From Bradyrhizobium sp. NAS96.2 (GTDB taxonomy: Bacteria > Pseudomonadota > Alphaproteobacteria > Rhizobiales > Xanthobacteraceae), in NCBI RefSeq assembly GCF_001908235.1, contig NZ_LGHK01000001.1:36594-100593 (forward strand): 64,000 bases of DNA, read 5' to 3'. The notes beneath the pieces were generated by a model. The model saw nothing but the letters and a program-made list of their open reading frames with translations, had not been told where the DNA came from and did not search any database. A program made the translations under genes and the position numbers. Below are positions 42,984 through 51,503 of this stretch, piece after piece; positions within the stretch are counted from its first letter, which is position 1; each line of letters opens with the position of its first letter.

Positions 42984-44714
42984 ATGCAACATATGCCCGA
43001 AGAACCAGAATGCTCACCGCGGGTTTTGATGGACCCGGTCTGCGTAGACGCTGATTCCATTCAGCTTGTATTTCATAATGATGACGACACGCCTGTCGGT
43101 TTCGTCGTGCGCTTGCTGCGGGAGGTATTCGGAAAGCAGCAGCGAGATGCTGTTGCACTTGCCGAGTTCGTCTGGCAGCAGGGCAAGGCCGTCTGCGGCC
43201 CCTACCCACCCTCCGTTGCGAAAGCGCTGCTAGAGGAAGCACAAAAGCGCATTCGCGCCGCAGGATTTCCCTTGCTGATCACGAGTGAAGCCGCTAGCAA
43301 GGCGGATACAGCCGACCTGTCCGATGTGCAATTCGAATATGCCTGTGATGCGCTGGACTGGCACTTTGCAAATTTCTTGCCGGGAGAACTCGCCACCACG
43401 GCGCGGCATTTGCCGGCCTACATGCGCGCCGACGTTCAGGTCGCGATCGACAAGCTTTTTGCTGACCCAATCCGCTTCTTCGGCGCGTATGAACGGCATT
43501 GGGACGAGGCGCTTTCATTCGCTCGAATGAAACGCCGTGGATCTGATGCGATTTCACTGGTGCCGCCGCAATTTGACGAGATCGATACGGGCGAGCTGGC
43601 GCCAGCCAAATGTTTGCGTAACGGCTTGTGGCTTTGCCAAGCGAGCGAATTCCCATACGCCGTCGTGCTCTCGCATGATCGCGAATTTCGCCGCGAGACC
43701 CGGATCCGCATTGAAATAATCGTTCCTGCGCGCGATACCGGCGACAGCTTCGTGCAATGCTGCTTTGATGAACTGGAAAAGACCATCCACTCTGCATGCT
43801 CATATCGTGGCAAGATCATCTCGCTCGACGAAGGTGCGGATTGCGCCGGCGGCATCAGCGGTGTGACGCTACATCGGCTGCCGAAGGTCAAACGCGAGGA
43901 CGTCATCTTGCCCGAACGGGCACTCAAGTTGCTCGATCGCAGCGTGTTGGGCTTCGTCGATGCCCGCGATGAACTCCGCCGGCTCCGCCAGTCGACCCGC
44001 AAGGGCATTCTGCTCTATGGCCCGCCCGGCACTGGCAAGACCCACACGGTCCATTATCTCGCCACTAACCTGCCGGGATACACCACGCTGATCATCACCG
44101 CCGAACAGCTCGAACTGCTCGGCAGCTATATGGCACTGGCACGCCTGCTGCAACCAACAATGGTCGTGATCGACGATGTCGATCGGACCGCCAGCAACAG
44201 CAGCATTTTGACAGCATGCGAGGTGTCCTTGCTGAGCAAGCTGCTGAGCGAAATAGACGGCTTGAAGGAGGATGCCGATATCCTCTTCGTGCTCACCACC
44301 AACCGCCCCGACCAATTCGAGGTCACCCTGGTCGATTGCCACGGCCGCATCGACCAAGCGATCGAAATACCGCTGCCGGACGCAGCCAGCCGCGGCAAGC
44401 TGATCAGGCTCTACAGCGGAGGCTTGCCACTTGAGGGGGAGATCATTGCCGAAGCCGTCCGCAGTACCGAAGGGGTCAGCGCCTCGTTCATCAAGGAGCT
44501 GATGCGGCGCGTCACACAATCAAGTATTGCGCGTGACGGCGGGCATTCTGTGATCACAGCCGATGTCCACGAAGCGCTCGATGATATGTTGTTCGCCAGC
44601 GGTCGGCTCAACGCGAAGCTGCTCGGCGGATCCCAGGCGATCGCCGCGGGGGCACGAAGCGGAGCAACTGGCGCAATCGAATCCCCTCGAAAGTCAAGGA
44701 GAGCGCGGCATTAA
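42984..44714 (+). CDS. ClpS-domain/AAA+ ATPase fusion protein (576 aa)
   Basis: Residues ~25-105 form a ClpS-type adaptor domain: HNDDDTPVGFVVRLLREVFG, then QQGKAVCGPYPPSVAKALLEEA and FPLLITSE, close to ClpS. The pocket His of ClpS is Trp here (FVWQQGK). Residues ~105-330 are an unassigned region. Residues ~330-525 are an AAA+ module: Walker A GPPGTGKT (346-353), Walker B VVIDDVDR, sensor FVLTTNRPD and a GRIDQ arginine. No protease motif such as HExxH is present. It may recognise substrates by the ClpS domain and unfold or remodel them, perhaps nitrogenase proteins. The gene is divergent from iscA-nifS across a NifA site; start 42984 is chosen over 42939 and 42993. Confidence 0.82.
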   Translation: MQHMPEEPECSPRVLMDPVCVDADSIQLVFHNDDDTPVGFVVRLLREVFGKQQRDAVALAEFVWQQGKAVCGPYPPSVAKALLEEAQKRIRAAGFPLLITSEAASKADTADLSDVQFEYACDALDWHFANFLPGELATTARHLPAYMRADVQVAIDKLFADPIRFFGAYERHWDEALSFARMKRRGSDAISLVPPQFDEIDTGELAPAKCLRNGLWLCQASEFPYAVVLSHDREFRRETRIRIEIIVPARDTGDSFVQCCFDELEKTIHSACSYRGKIISLDEGADCAGGISGVTLHRLPKVKREDVILPERALKLLDRSVLGFVDARDELRRLRQSTRKGILLYGPPGTGKTHTVHYLATNLPGYTTLIITAEQLELLGSYMALARLLQPTMVVIDDVDRTASNSSILTACEVSLLSKLLSEIDGLKEDADILFVLTTNRPDQFEVTLVDCHGRIDQAIEIPLPDAASRGKLIRLYSGGLPLEGEIIAEAVRSTEGVSASFIKELMRRVTQSSIARDGGHSVITADVHEALDDMLFASGRLNAKLLGGSQAIAAGARSGATGAIESPRKSRRARH

Positions 44715-45110
44715 GGCCAGTGCCTATTTGTACGTCCGCAAACTCGCAAGAGGAGGACGCCGAACGCTGCCGCCAGGAATGGATAGGCCCGTGCCCCGGA
44801 GGGCGCTGGCGGACCAAACCACACAGCGCTGCAATTAGAAAACGACCAGCGTTACGACCGAACCGAACAAAAGAAGCAGATCCATATGCGCTGTAGCCCA
44901 CGCGGTCCGACAATGCTTACATTTTCGAAGCAATGATGCGGCAACGCGCGTCGCGTTTCTGACGCGCTTGTTCGGCGATCGCAGCCTCGTTGCGCATTTC
45001 TCCAGGAATACCCCGATGAATTGCTGCGCTTGCAACGGCAAGACCTTTGCATTGATGGTCTCGCCGGCGAAAACGTGTCCGGCAATCAGCTCAGATTGAG
45101 GACGATCTTC
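44715..45110. other. Intergenic region with a decayed coding trace
   Basis: On the plus strand around 44985-45105 a frame reads FLQEYPDELLRLQRQDLCID and continues into the next gene without a start. It may be the tail of a lost gene. No promoter element of the sigma-54 type was found. Confidence 0.35.
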
Positions 45111-45701
45111 ATGACTGCAATCGAGAACACCCCGCTCGGCCGCCTGGAAAAGGAGGGGCGCCTGCTCAACGCCGTACTCAAAGGCGGGACCACTAGGCCG
45201 GGCCGGTTTGGCTTTCGCGGCGATATCGCACTGAAGTTTCAGGTGCAGGTCGCGGACGAGAAGCGGCCGCCGGATTATTCGATCGAGCAGGTTCTGACGG
45301 TCGCCCAGGAAGGGGAAAGCACTATTCCGGTGCTGGCCGGCTATCTGCACTCCCTCGCTTATCTTGCTGACGTCGCAAACGTGCTGGACGGCGCGCTCGG
45401 CCCGGAGGATCGCTATTTTATATTCTGCAACAACATTGACCTGTTGGCGAAATACCGAACCAAACTGGGCAATGTCACCTTCCACGTGCTGCCATGCGAT
45501 GAATCCACAGTCTGGAAGGAGATGATGGACCTGGTCGGGGTCAACAAGGATGACATCAAAAAGCTGGACGCGGGCGGCAAGCTCGACTACCTGCTCGACG
45601 CGGCAAAGGAGCTCGATGCGTCCTATGATGAGATTTCTTACGAAGACGCACTGAAGAGAATGGCGCCTGTGAAGAACCGCAACGAGAACCGGCCGGTCTG
45701 A
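45111..45701 (+). CDS. Conserved-looking hypothetical protein of the nif region (196 aa)
   Basis: The start ATG 45111 has GAGGACG upstream. The 196-residue soluble protein reads LEKEGRLLNAVLKGGTTRPG, then GDIALKFQVQVADEKRPPDY, IPVLAGYLHSLAYLADVANV and WKEMMDLVGVNKDDIKKLDA. It has no membrane segment, signal peptide or cluster motif. I recognise no family. Position among nif genes suggests, but does not show, a link to nitrogen fixation. A long frame on the opposite strand is a shadow. Confidence 0.65.
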   Translation: MTAIENTPLGRLEKEGRLLNAVLKGGTTRPGRFGFRGDIALKFQVQVADEKRPPDYSIEQVLTVAQEGESTIPVLAGYLHSLAYLADVANVLDGALGPEDRYFIFCNNIDLLAKYRTKLGNVTFHVLPCDESTVWKEMMDLVGVNKDDIKKLDAGGKLDYLLDAAKELDASYDEISYEDALKRMAPVKNRNENRPV

Positions 45702-45711
45702 GCGCGCCGCT

Positions 45712-46122
45712 TCAGCTCTCGCCGGCGCGATCCTCCTCGACAAGTCGCACGCCGATGACGCATATATCGCCGTCCAGAACCGTCAACGCGACCGGCGTGA
45801 GCTCTCTGTCCTTACAAGGGCCGTCGACACAGCGGCCAGTGCCAAGCTCGAAGGTTGAGCCATGCTTGCCGCACATCAGCCGGATTCCGCATGGATCGAG
45901 GAATTCGTTGCGCTCCCAGTCCAGATTGACGTCGTTGTGTGGGCATTTGTTGAGATAGCCAAGCACCTTTTTGCCCCAACGCACCACAATGATGGACCAC
46001 GGCCTGTGCTTACCGTCGTCTCCGACGATCATGAGATGGAAGCCCATGGCCCGGCGGCTTGGAATGTCATTGAAGCCACAAATGGCGTAGATGGTATTGG
46101 GCTCAACCCCTTGCTTGGTCAT
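45712..46122 (-). CDS. Rieske-type [2Fe-2S] protein
   Basis: From ATG 46122 (AAGG upstream) the protein has 136 residues. The Rieske ligands are in LNKCPHNDVNLD and LMCGKHGSTFELGTGRC; the latter matches ferredoxin-type Rieske domains. Such proteins in nif clusters are probable electron carriers; the redox partner is unknown. An ATG eight codons upstream is possible. It is convergent with the hypothetical gene at 45111. Confidence 0.85.
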   Translation of the reverse strand: MTKQGVEPNTIYAICGFNDIPSRRAMGFHLMIVGDDGKHRPWSIIVVRWGKKVLGYLNKCPHNDVNLDWERNEFLDPCGIRLMCGKHGSTFELGTGRCVDGPCKDRELTPVALTVLDGDICVIGVRLVEEDRAGES

Positions 46123-46146
46123 AACCACACACCTTTCATTGACCAC

Positions 46147-46572
46147 CCTGCGTCAGGCCCACAAAAATCATGGCGGTACCGGACCGCCCGCCTTTCTGAG
46201 GAGCCCGACTCACGGCGCCGCAAGCGACGTCCGAAACCAATTGCGGACGGACAACGATCGACTGGTCTGCGCGAGCATTCGGCTCTGTAGCGCACCACAG
46301 ACGCATCTCCGCGGTTACTGGAAATAGCTTTCCTTTTGGCCTGCCGACTTTTCCAAGTCCGTGGACGAGCTAAATCAGCACTTCGGTATCCAAATACGGT
46401 CTTCAATGTTATGCGAACCGGAGGGTCGTGACTGGCATTTCTCTCCTGCAAGAACTCTTTGACTCGTGGATGAGTTGGGGAAATCAGGAGGGATCCGTGT
46501 TGTCGCCGACCAACAATGGGCGGCTCGATGGCAAGGATGTACGCGACGGCCCTTTCATGCAATCAACGCTGT
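46147..46572. other. Intergenic region, no gene recognised
   Basis: About 425 bases between the Rieske and nitrilase genes. Short frames only; neither a sigma-54 element nor a NifA site was found. Confidence 0.35.
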
Positions 46573-48288
46573 CTATTGAGTATCGAGGTTTGTCCGAAAA
46601 GGCTTGTCGACCAATGCGTTGTATGTCCACGGTCGGCGGTTCGCGAACATGTGCACGTTTGCCATAAGGTTCTTTTGCCGCGCACTGCTGATCTCCACGA
46701 AGTCGAAAACGACCTTGTGCATGTCAGGATAGTTCGGTGTAGCGACGTCGACATTCCAAACTGGGAACTGAGCAGGAGGAACAACCAAGCTGCCGCCGCC
46801 GAATGGCGCGTCGACGCGATTGGCCATGATTAGGGCGCAACGGTTATCTACGGCCCGCGGCACTGCGAGCAATGTACGCTCCTTACGATCCTGTAGTCGG
46901 GCCGGCCACAAGATCACATCGGCACCATTTGTCCCGAGGCAGCGCGCTGCTTCGGGAAACATTCCGTCATAACCCATCATGATTCCGATTCGTCCGAACG
47001 GAGTGTCGCTCACTGGATACTCGAAGCCAGCAGTGGCCCAAGAACGTTCGTCGGCGAAAAGGTGGACCTTGCGATAGGAGAACAGCACCTTGCTTTCGGG
47101 TCCGACAAGGAATGACGTTGGATAAAGACGACCATCCACCTCCTCGACATTAGGCACCAATATCGCGCACCCGTTGGCCTGGCACAGCAAGCCAAATCTC
47201 TCGAGAAGCTCTCCATTTTCAGCAGACAGACGTTTAGCCTCAGCGGCGTCGACCCGCCAGTTCGATGAAGCGAAGTATTCCGGCAACACCATAAGCTGAA
47301 TTCCGAAACGCGCGGCATGTCCGACCTGCTCAAAGACTCGGTTGAGCGAAGTGACATGCGCCTCGGACACGTGGCTCTGCACGGCTGCCATGTTGAATGC
47401 CATCTCGCCAGGGATGATCGGTCGTTTGCTGACCTCGGCGACTGCGGTCTCGTCATAGGGTAAAGTCAAAACCTGATAGGTGTCAGGACGGCGATCTGCG
47501 AATTTGTCCGAACCGAGCGGTTGCCGCTTGTTGTCGGCAAGGGTCGGATCAATGTCGCTGACGGCCATGCCATGAGTATCGTAAGCAACCTTCGCCCGAA
47601 GATTTCCGGCAGGGTCGACAATCATGCTTCCGCCTGGATAGTAGATCGAGCGTTCCTGGCCGGACTTGGTGGCCGCACAAATCCAGACGCCGTTCTCAAA
47701 CGCCCGGGCCGGGCGCCACATGTCAGCCTGATCGATCAGGAAGAAGTTGGCCATATCCACAATCACTTGCGCCCCGCCGAGCGCCGTGCAACGTGGTATC
47801 TCGGGAATGCGTCCATCGAAACAAATCATCAGGCCGATGCGACCCAGTTCGGTCTCCGCGACGGGAAAGCCGCGTTCGCCAAACGCGAACCAGTTCTGAT
47901 CGTGCGTCGTAAGAAACTGCTTTTGATAGTGCACGACGAGGTCTCCCCTCCTGTCGAGAAGGACGCCTGCATTGAAGACTTTCTCCGCCGTTGGATCCCA
48001 CTCCGTCATGCCGCTGGCGATAAACATGTCATACTCACGCGCAAGCTTTGCGAGAGCATTCACGAACCGTCCATTAGCCGGATCGGCCACTTGCCGCGCA
48101 TGAGGGATCGAGTCGTACAGGTATCCAACATTCATGCACTCGGGAAACACGATCAATCGCGTTCTCCGAAGTGCCGCCAGTTTGATGTAGTGGGCGCAAA
48201 TCTCAAGATTCGCTTCCACATTTCCAAGCACCGCGAGGGTCTGCACCGCAGCGGCGCGATATTCATAAGATTTCATACGACGCTCCAT
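46573..48288 (-). CDS. Double-domain carbon-nitrogen hydrolase (nitrilase superfamily)
   Basis: The 571-residue protein consists of two nitrilase-superfamily domains. Domain 1 (about 10-270) has a complete Glu-Lys-Cys triad: FPECM, YQKQFL and MICFDGRIPE. Domain 2 (about 305-560) has LPEYF and YRKVHL, but the Cys position reads MMGYDGMFPE, so it is catalytically dead. The second half may be structural or substrate-selective. The substrate (nitrile or amide) is unknown. Its place in the nif region suggests a role in bacteroid nitrogen metabolism, without proof. Starts at 48288 or 48276 are both possible. Confidence 0.85.
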   Translation of the reverse strand: MERRMKSYEYRAAAVQTLAVLGNVEANLEICAHYIKLAALRRTRLIVFPECMNVGYLYDSIPHARQVADPANGRFVNALAKLAREYDMFIASGMTEWDPTAEKVFNAGVLLDRRGDLVVHYQKQFLTTHDQNWFAFGERGFPVAETELGRIGLMICFDGRIPEIPRCTALGGAQVIVDMANFFLIDQADMWRPARAFENGVWICAATKSGQERSIYYPGGSMIVDPAGNLRAKVAYDTHGMAVSDIDPTLADNKRQPLGSDKFADRRPDTYQVLTLPYDETAVAEVSKRPIIPGEMAFNMAAVQSHVSEAHVTSLNRVFEQVGHAARFGIQLMVLPEYFASSNWRVDAAEAKRLSAENGELLERFGLLCQANGCAILVPNVEEVDGRLYPTSFLVGPESKVLFSYRKVHLFADERSWATAGFEYPVSDTPFGRIGIMMGYDGMFPEAARCLGTNGADVILWPARLQDRKERTLLAVPRAVDNRCALIMANRVDAPFGGGSLVVPPAQFPVWNVDVATPNYPDMHKVVFDFVEISSARQKNLMANVHMFANRRPWTYNALVDKPFRTNLDTQ

Positions 48289-48666
48289 CGTGCATCGACA
48301 ACGACCGTTAAACCGGCGGTCGCCTACATGTTCTATTCTTCCGGTGCAGGAGAACGTAAGTCAGCCTCCATCAAATTTGGCTCGCTGTCTTTAGATGCGT
48401 ACTTAAGCGCGCGGCGCGAACAGATAGATGGCTCGATCGGACCAGCCAACCCAGGGCGGCATCCAGGCCGTTTGTCGTGTTGCGATTTTCGCGAGGCGCC
48501 CCATTGCAATTGTTAAGGGGGGAGTCTTGCCGATAGAGCGAGTTGATGGGCAACCGCTCCATCGGCTTGCTCCTTTATTCGGCAATTAGGTGAGCTCCAT
48601 TCGAGTGCGCTGGCCTAGTCTGTGCTAACACCCCGGCTCCAAAGTTGCGTAGTCCATTCATCGGGT
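48289..48666. other. Intergenic region before fdxB
   Basis: About 380 bases with no recognised gene or sigma-54 element. It holds the 3' end of the nifDKENX transcript and the unknown promoter of the nitrilase gene. Confidence 0.35.
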
Positions 48667-48993
48667 TCACGATGGGCCTAAGAATGGAGAGGCGGACATA
48701 TGCGCTCCAGCCGCGTTTGCGGAAACGTGGGTCTGACAATTGGTCGGACAAACCCTGGCGCAGGCGCCGCAGCCGATGCAGGCACCCTGGTCATTCATGA
48801 CCATGATTTTCTTCTCGACCTCATCATCGTCGTCGAGTTCAACAAGTTCGCCGTCCTCGTTGATACCCTTCAATGTCATGACGTCACGACCGCAGACTTT
48901 AAAGCAGCGGCCACAGCCGATGCACTTCTTGGCATCGATCGCGCTCAGGTAGTCCGGCGTCCAGTCGCGCCCGTCGCGCGTTGCAAATGACAT
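48667..48993 (-). CDS. fdxB: Nif-specific ferredoxin FdxB
   Basis: From ATG 48993 the protein has 108 residues with two [4Fe-4S] motifs, CIGCGRCFKVCG and CIGCGACARVCPTNC, separated by an acidic insertion. This is the ferredoxin III (FdxB) type that accompanies nifX and DUF683 genes. It ends the nifDKENX-DUF269-DUF683-fdxB run. Confidence 0.94.
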   Translation of the reverse strand: MSFATRDGRDWTPDYLSAIDAKKCIGCGRCFKVCGRDVMTLKGINEDGELVELDDDDEVEKKIMVMNDQGACIGCGACARVCPTNCQTHVSANAAGAHMSASPFLGPS

Positions 48994-49007
48994 GATGGGG
49001 ATCCCCT

Positions 49008-49208
49008 CTACGCCTTGTCTAACGCCTTCAGGTCCTGGCTCCGGCGCTCGAGTTCGGCGTAGGCATCGTGCGCTTTCTGGGCGACCGTCATGATCGAAGT
49101 CCAGTTGACGGGTAATTCTTCCGAAAGGTCGTGCAGATCCATTTTGGCCTGCAGCGCTTTGGACGACAACTTCTTCAATTCTGCCATTAGTATCTCGCGA
49201 TCGCCCAT
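49008..49208 (-). CDS. DUF683 (CCE_0567-type) nif-associated protein
   Basis: A 66-residue helical hairpin protein (AELKKLSSKALQAKMDLHDL, then AHDAYAELERRSQDLKALD). Members of this family lie next to nifX in many diazotrophs; function unknown. The start at 49208 (GAGGG upstream) is used; an ATG seven codons later is possible. It is 9 bases after DUF269. Confidence 0.88.
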   Translation of the reverse strand: MGDREILMAELKKLSSKALQAKMDLHDLSEELPVNWTSIMTVAQKAHDAYAELERRSQDLKALDKA

Positions 49209-49217
49209 GCGCGGCCC

Positions 49218-49688
49218 TCAATAGTTCGCAACTTCGGGGAATTTCCTGATCATCTTGATTCCATCCCGGACATACTTGTTACCTTCGCTGGCAAGCTTTG
49301 CGAGATTTTCGAATCCGAAGCGATGCACATCGCGAAGCTGCTTGTTCACCGCGATCAGGCGCCCCGCGATCAGCACCATGCGACCAAAGCCCTCATGGTG
49401 CATCTTCAGCATCGGCTGGATCATCACGTCGGTCGCCTTCTCGATCGAAAGGGCGACGGCGTTGAAGAACAGCTCGAGCCGCCAGACCGTGTCCGGATCG
49501 GGATCGCCGATGACCGGCAGTGCGCGTCGCTTCTCCTTGTCCAGAATATAAGGCTCGAGGAGATCGAGATCGCTCTTGCCGGCCCAGGCCCCGCTCATGT
49601 CCTCAGCCCTCCAAATCCTGACCAGCTCTTTGACGAACGGTGCGTCGAACCCGCCAGCGGGTTGCATGACGTCTGCAGCCTCGGTCAT
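49218..49688 (-). CDS. NifX-associated protein (DUF269)
   Basis: The 156-residue protein shows the DUF269 pattern: [20 protein letters not shown], then [21 protein letters not shown] and [19 protein letters not shown]. It always accompanies nifX in nif clusters and is thought to support cofactor assembly. It begins seven bases after the nifX stop. Confidence 0.93.
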   Translation of the reverse strand: MTEAADVMQPAGGFDAPFVKELVRIWRAEDMSGAWAGKSDLDLLEPYILDKEKRRALPVIGDPDPDTVWRLELFFNAVALSIEKATDVMIQPMLKMHHEGFGRMVLIAGRLIAVNKQLRDVHRFGFENLAKLASEGNKYVRDGIKMIRKFPEVANY

Positions 49689-49695
49689 GTGATCC

Positions 49696-50091
49696 TCATT
49701 CGTCTAAATCGAATGTACGCTTCTTGTCCTTGGCCAAGGCTTTTCGTAGCCATGGCGGGGGCCTGCCCTTCAGCACGCGCTCGAGCTTTTCGAGCAGCAC
49801 CTGGATACTCTCTGGCTTGTTGACCCTGATGGGATGGATGTTTCTGGCCACCACTCGCGCAGCGCCGGAGCCTCCGATGGCACCGACATAGAGGATGGCG
49901 CAATCCTTGATCGCTTCGATCTTGGGCGCCAGCTTGTCCTCGTCGCCGTCTTCCTTCAGTTCGCCGTCGAACTGAACCGCTTTCAGAAATACGTGCCCGC
50001 CTGGCCCGACATCGTAGACGGCGATATTCTTCGCCCAGCCAAAATGGGCATCGACGCGCCTGAGATCTTGGGTAGCGAATGCAACTTTCAT
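49696..50091 (-). CDS. nifX: FeMo-cofactor carrier NifX
   Basis: NifX (131 aa) binds NifB-co and the VK-cluster during transfer to NifEN. The domain is [20 protein letters not shown], then [18 protein letters not shown], the same fold as the C-terminal part of NifB. Its ATG overlaps the nifN stop by four bases. Confidence 0.95.
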   Translation of the reverse strand: MKVAFATQDLRRVDAHFGWAKNIAVYDVGPGGHVFLKAVQFDGELKEDGDEDKLAPKIEAIKDCAILYVGAIGGSGAARVVARNIHPIRVNKPESIQVLLEKLERVLKGRPPPWLRKALAKDKKRTFDLDE

Positions 50092-51494
50092 GCAATCGAC
50101 CTCTCTGTTGAGCCGACAGGACTTCGTCGGCTGGGTCCTAACGGCAGCGTCGAGCCCCGCCAGCTATCGGGCGTCGGGGCATGATTTTCCTCGCGGTCGG
50201 CGATCACCAGATTGGCGATATTAAAGATCAGTTCGCGCGTGCCCCGATAGCCGACCGATAGCTGGTGTCCTGCCCCGAGCCGGTCGAACATCGGAAAACC
50301 CGCCCGATGGAACGGAATCTTAAGGCGCGTCGCGGCTTGCCGACCATGCGAATGCGTGATCAGCAGATCGCAATTCCTGGTCCTGGCAAGCTCTTCCAGG
50401 TCCTCCAGATCGCCGATCTGCACCTCTTTGGTCTTGATCTGCTCCAGCACCGTCGACTGCGTGGTCGTCACGGCCGCCGTTACACGGGCGCCCATCTCGT
50501 GCAGCATGCTGGATAGGTCAAGCAACAGGTCAGGTTCCGCGCCGATCGCAAGTCTGCGGCCGCCGATCTGGAAATGCGCGTCCAGCATCGCATCGACGAG
50601 CTGCCCGCGCTGGCGCCGATACCTTGCTGGAACAGGGCGGCCACTGATCTCGCTCAAAAAAGCCATGAAGTCATCATTGGGAACTAGGCCGCACAGCCGC
50701 TCAAACAGCCGAAACGGCACCCCGGTCTTCTCTTGCATGGCCTCTGCCGCCCGCCGCATTTGCGCACCGATCGCAATTGTCCAGCCGGCTCGGCCCATGC
50801 GCGCGACTTCATCGATCCCAATGCCGCCGGTCGTCGTTGGCGTGAAGCGATCGGGAATATGCCCATCCAGCGAACCCGCCAGGTTGGGCAGGAACGATGG
50901 CTGCAGGCCGAAATCCTCAAAGATGATCCTCAGTTCGTCGAGATCACCTGGCGTGAGGTGACATCCAGGAAGCACATTTACCTGCGCAGGATTGCGCTCG
51001 GCCCCCCTCGCCGGCGCCTCAACCAGCACCTCGACCATACGCACGACCGCTTTCCCCCAGCCGTCCTGGAATGCGTCCTTGAAATCGGGCGTCGAGACAT
51101 AGACCAGAGGAAGCTTGTCGAGCTGCGGGTGCTTCTCCCGGATCAGCTTGATGTAGGCGTCGACATCGTCGCCATTGGTTTCGGTCACGCCGGTCGAACA
51201 GATCCCGATGATCTCCGGCTCGGCGCGCTTGTCGATATTGAGTATCGCCTGCTCGACATTTTCATAGCCGCCGAGCACCGTCGTCACCTCGCTCATCGCT
51301 GTTGTCTGCAGCGGAACCGGCTCCTTGAAATGCCGCACAAACAGTGTGAGTCCAAAGGACGTGCATCCCTGTGGGCCGTGCAGAAGCGGCATCGCTCCGC
51401 GAAGCCCCATAAAGGCGAATGCTGCGCCGATCGGCTGGCTCATCTTGAGCGGGTTGACCGCACAGGCCTTCTTTGACGCGGTGACAAGGACCAT
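50088..51494 (-). CDS. nifN: FeMo-cofactor scaffold subunit NifN
   Basis: NifN (468 aa) is the beta-like subunit of the NifEN scaffold. It shows NPLKMSQPIGAAFAFMGL, the cluster Cys in GPQGCTSFG, and LPGCHLTPGDLDE. It lies nine bases downstream of nifE, in the operon nifD-K-E-N-X. Confidence 0.97.
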   Translation of the reverse strand: MVLVTASKKACAVNPLKMSQPIGAAFAFMGLRGAMPLLHGPQGCTSFGLTLFVRHFKEPVPLQTTAMSEVTTVLGGYENVEQAILNIDKRAEPEIIGICSTGVTETNGDDVDAYIKLIREKHPQLDKLPLVYVSTPDFKDAFQDGWGKAVVRMVEVLVEAPARGAERNPAQVNVLPGCHLTPGDLDELRIIFEDFGLQPSFLPNLAGSLDGHIPDRFTPTTTGGIGIDEVARMGRAGWTIAIGAQMRRAAEAMQEKTGVPFRLFERLCGLVPNDDFMAFLSEISGRPVPARYRRQRGQLVDAMLDAHFQIGGRRLAIGAEPDLLLDLSSMLHEMGARVTAAVTTTQSTVLEQIKTKEVQIGDLEDLEELARTRNCDLLITHSHGRQAATRLKIPFHRAGFPMFDRLGAGHQLSVGYRGTRELIFNIANLVIADREENHAPTPDSWRGSTLPLGPSRRSPVGSTERSIA

Positions 51495-51503
51495 GACGCC
51501 ACC

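Noticed and set aside
44835..45743. 302-residue minus-strand frame opposite the 196-residue hypothetical gene
   Set aside because: Its sequence looks like a reverse reading; the plus-strand frame has better codon pattern and a ribosome binding site.
47521..48516. 331-residue plus-strand frame opposite the nitrilase gene
   Set aside because: Antisense shadow of a gene with intact catalytic motifs.
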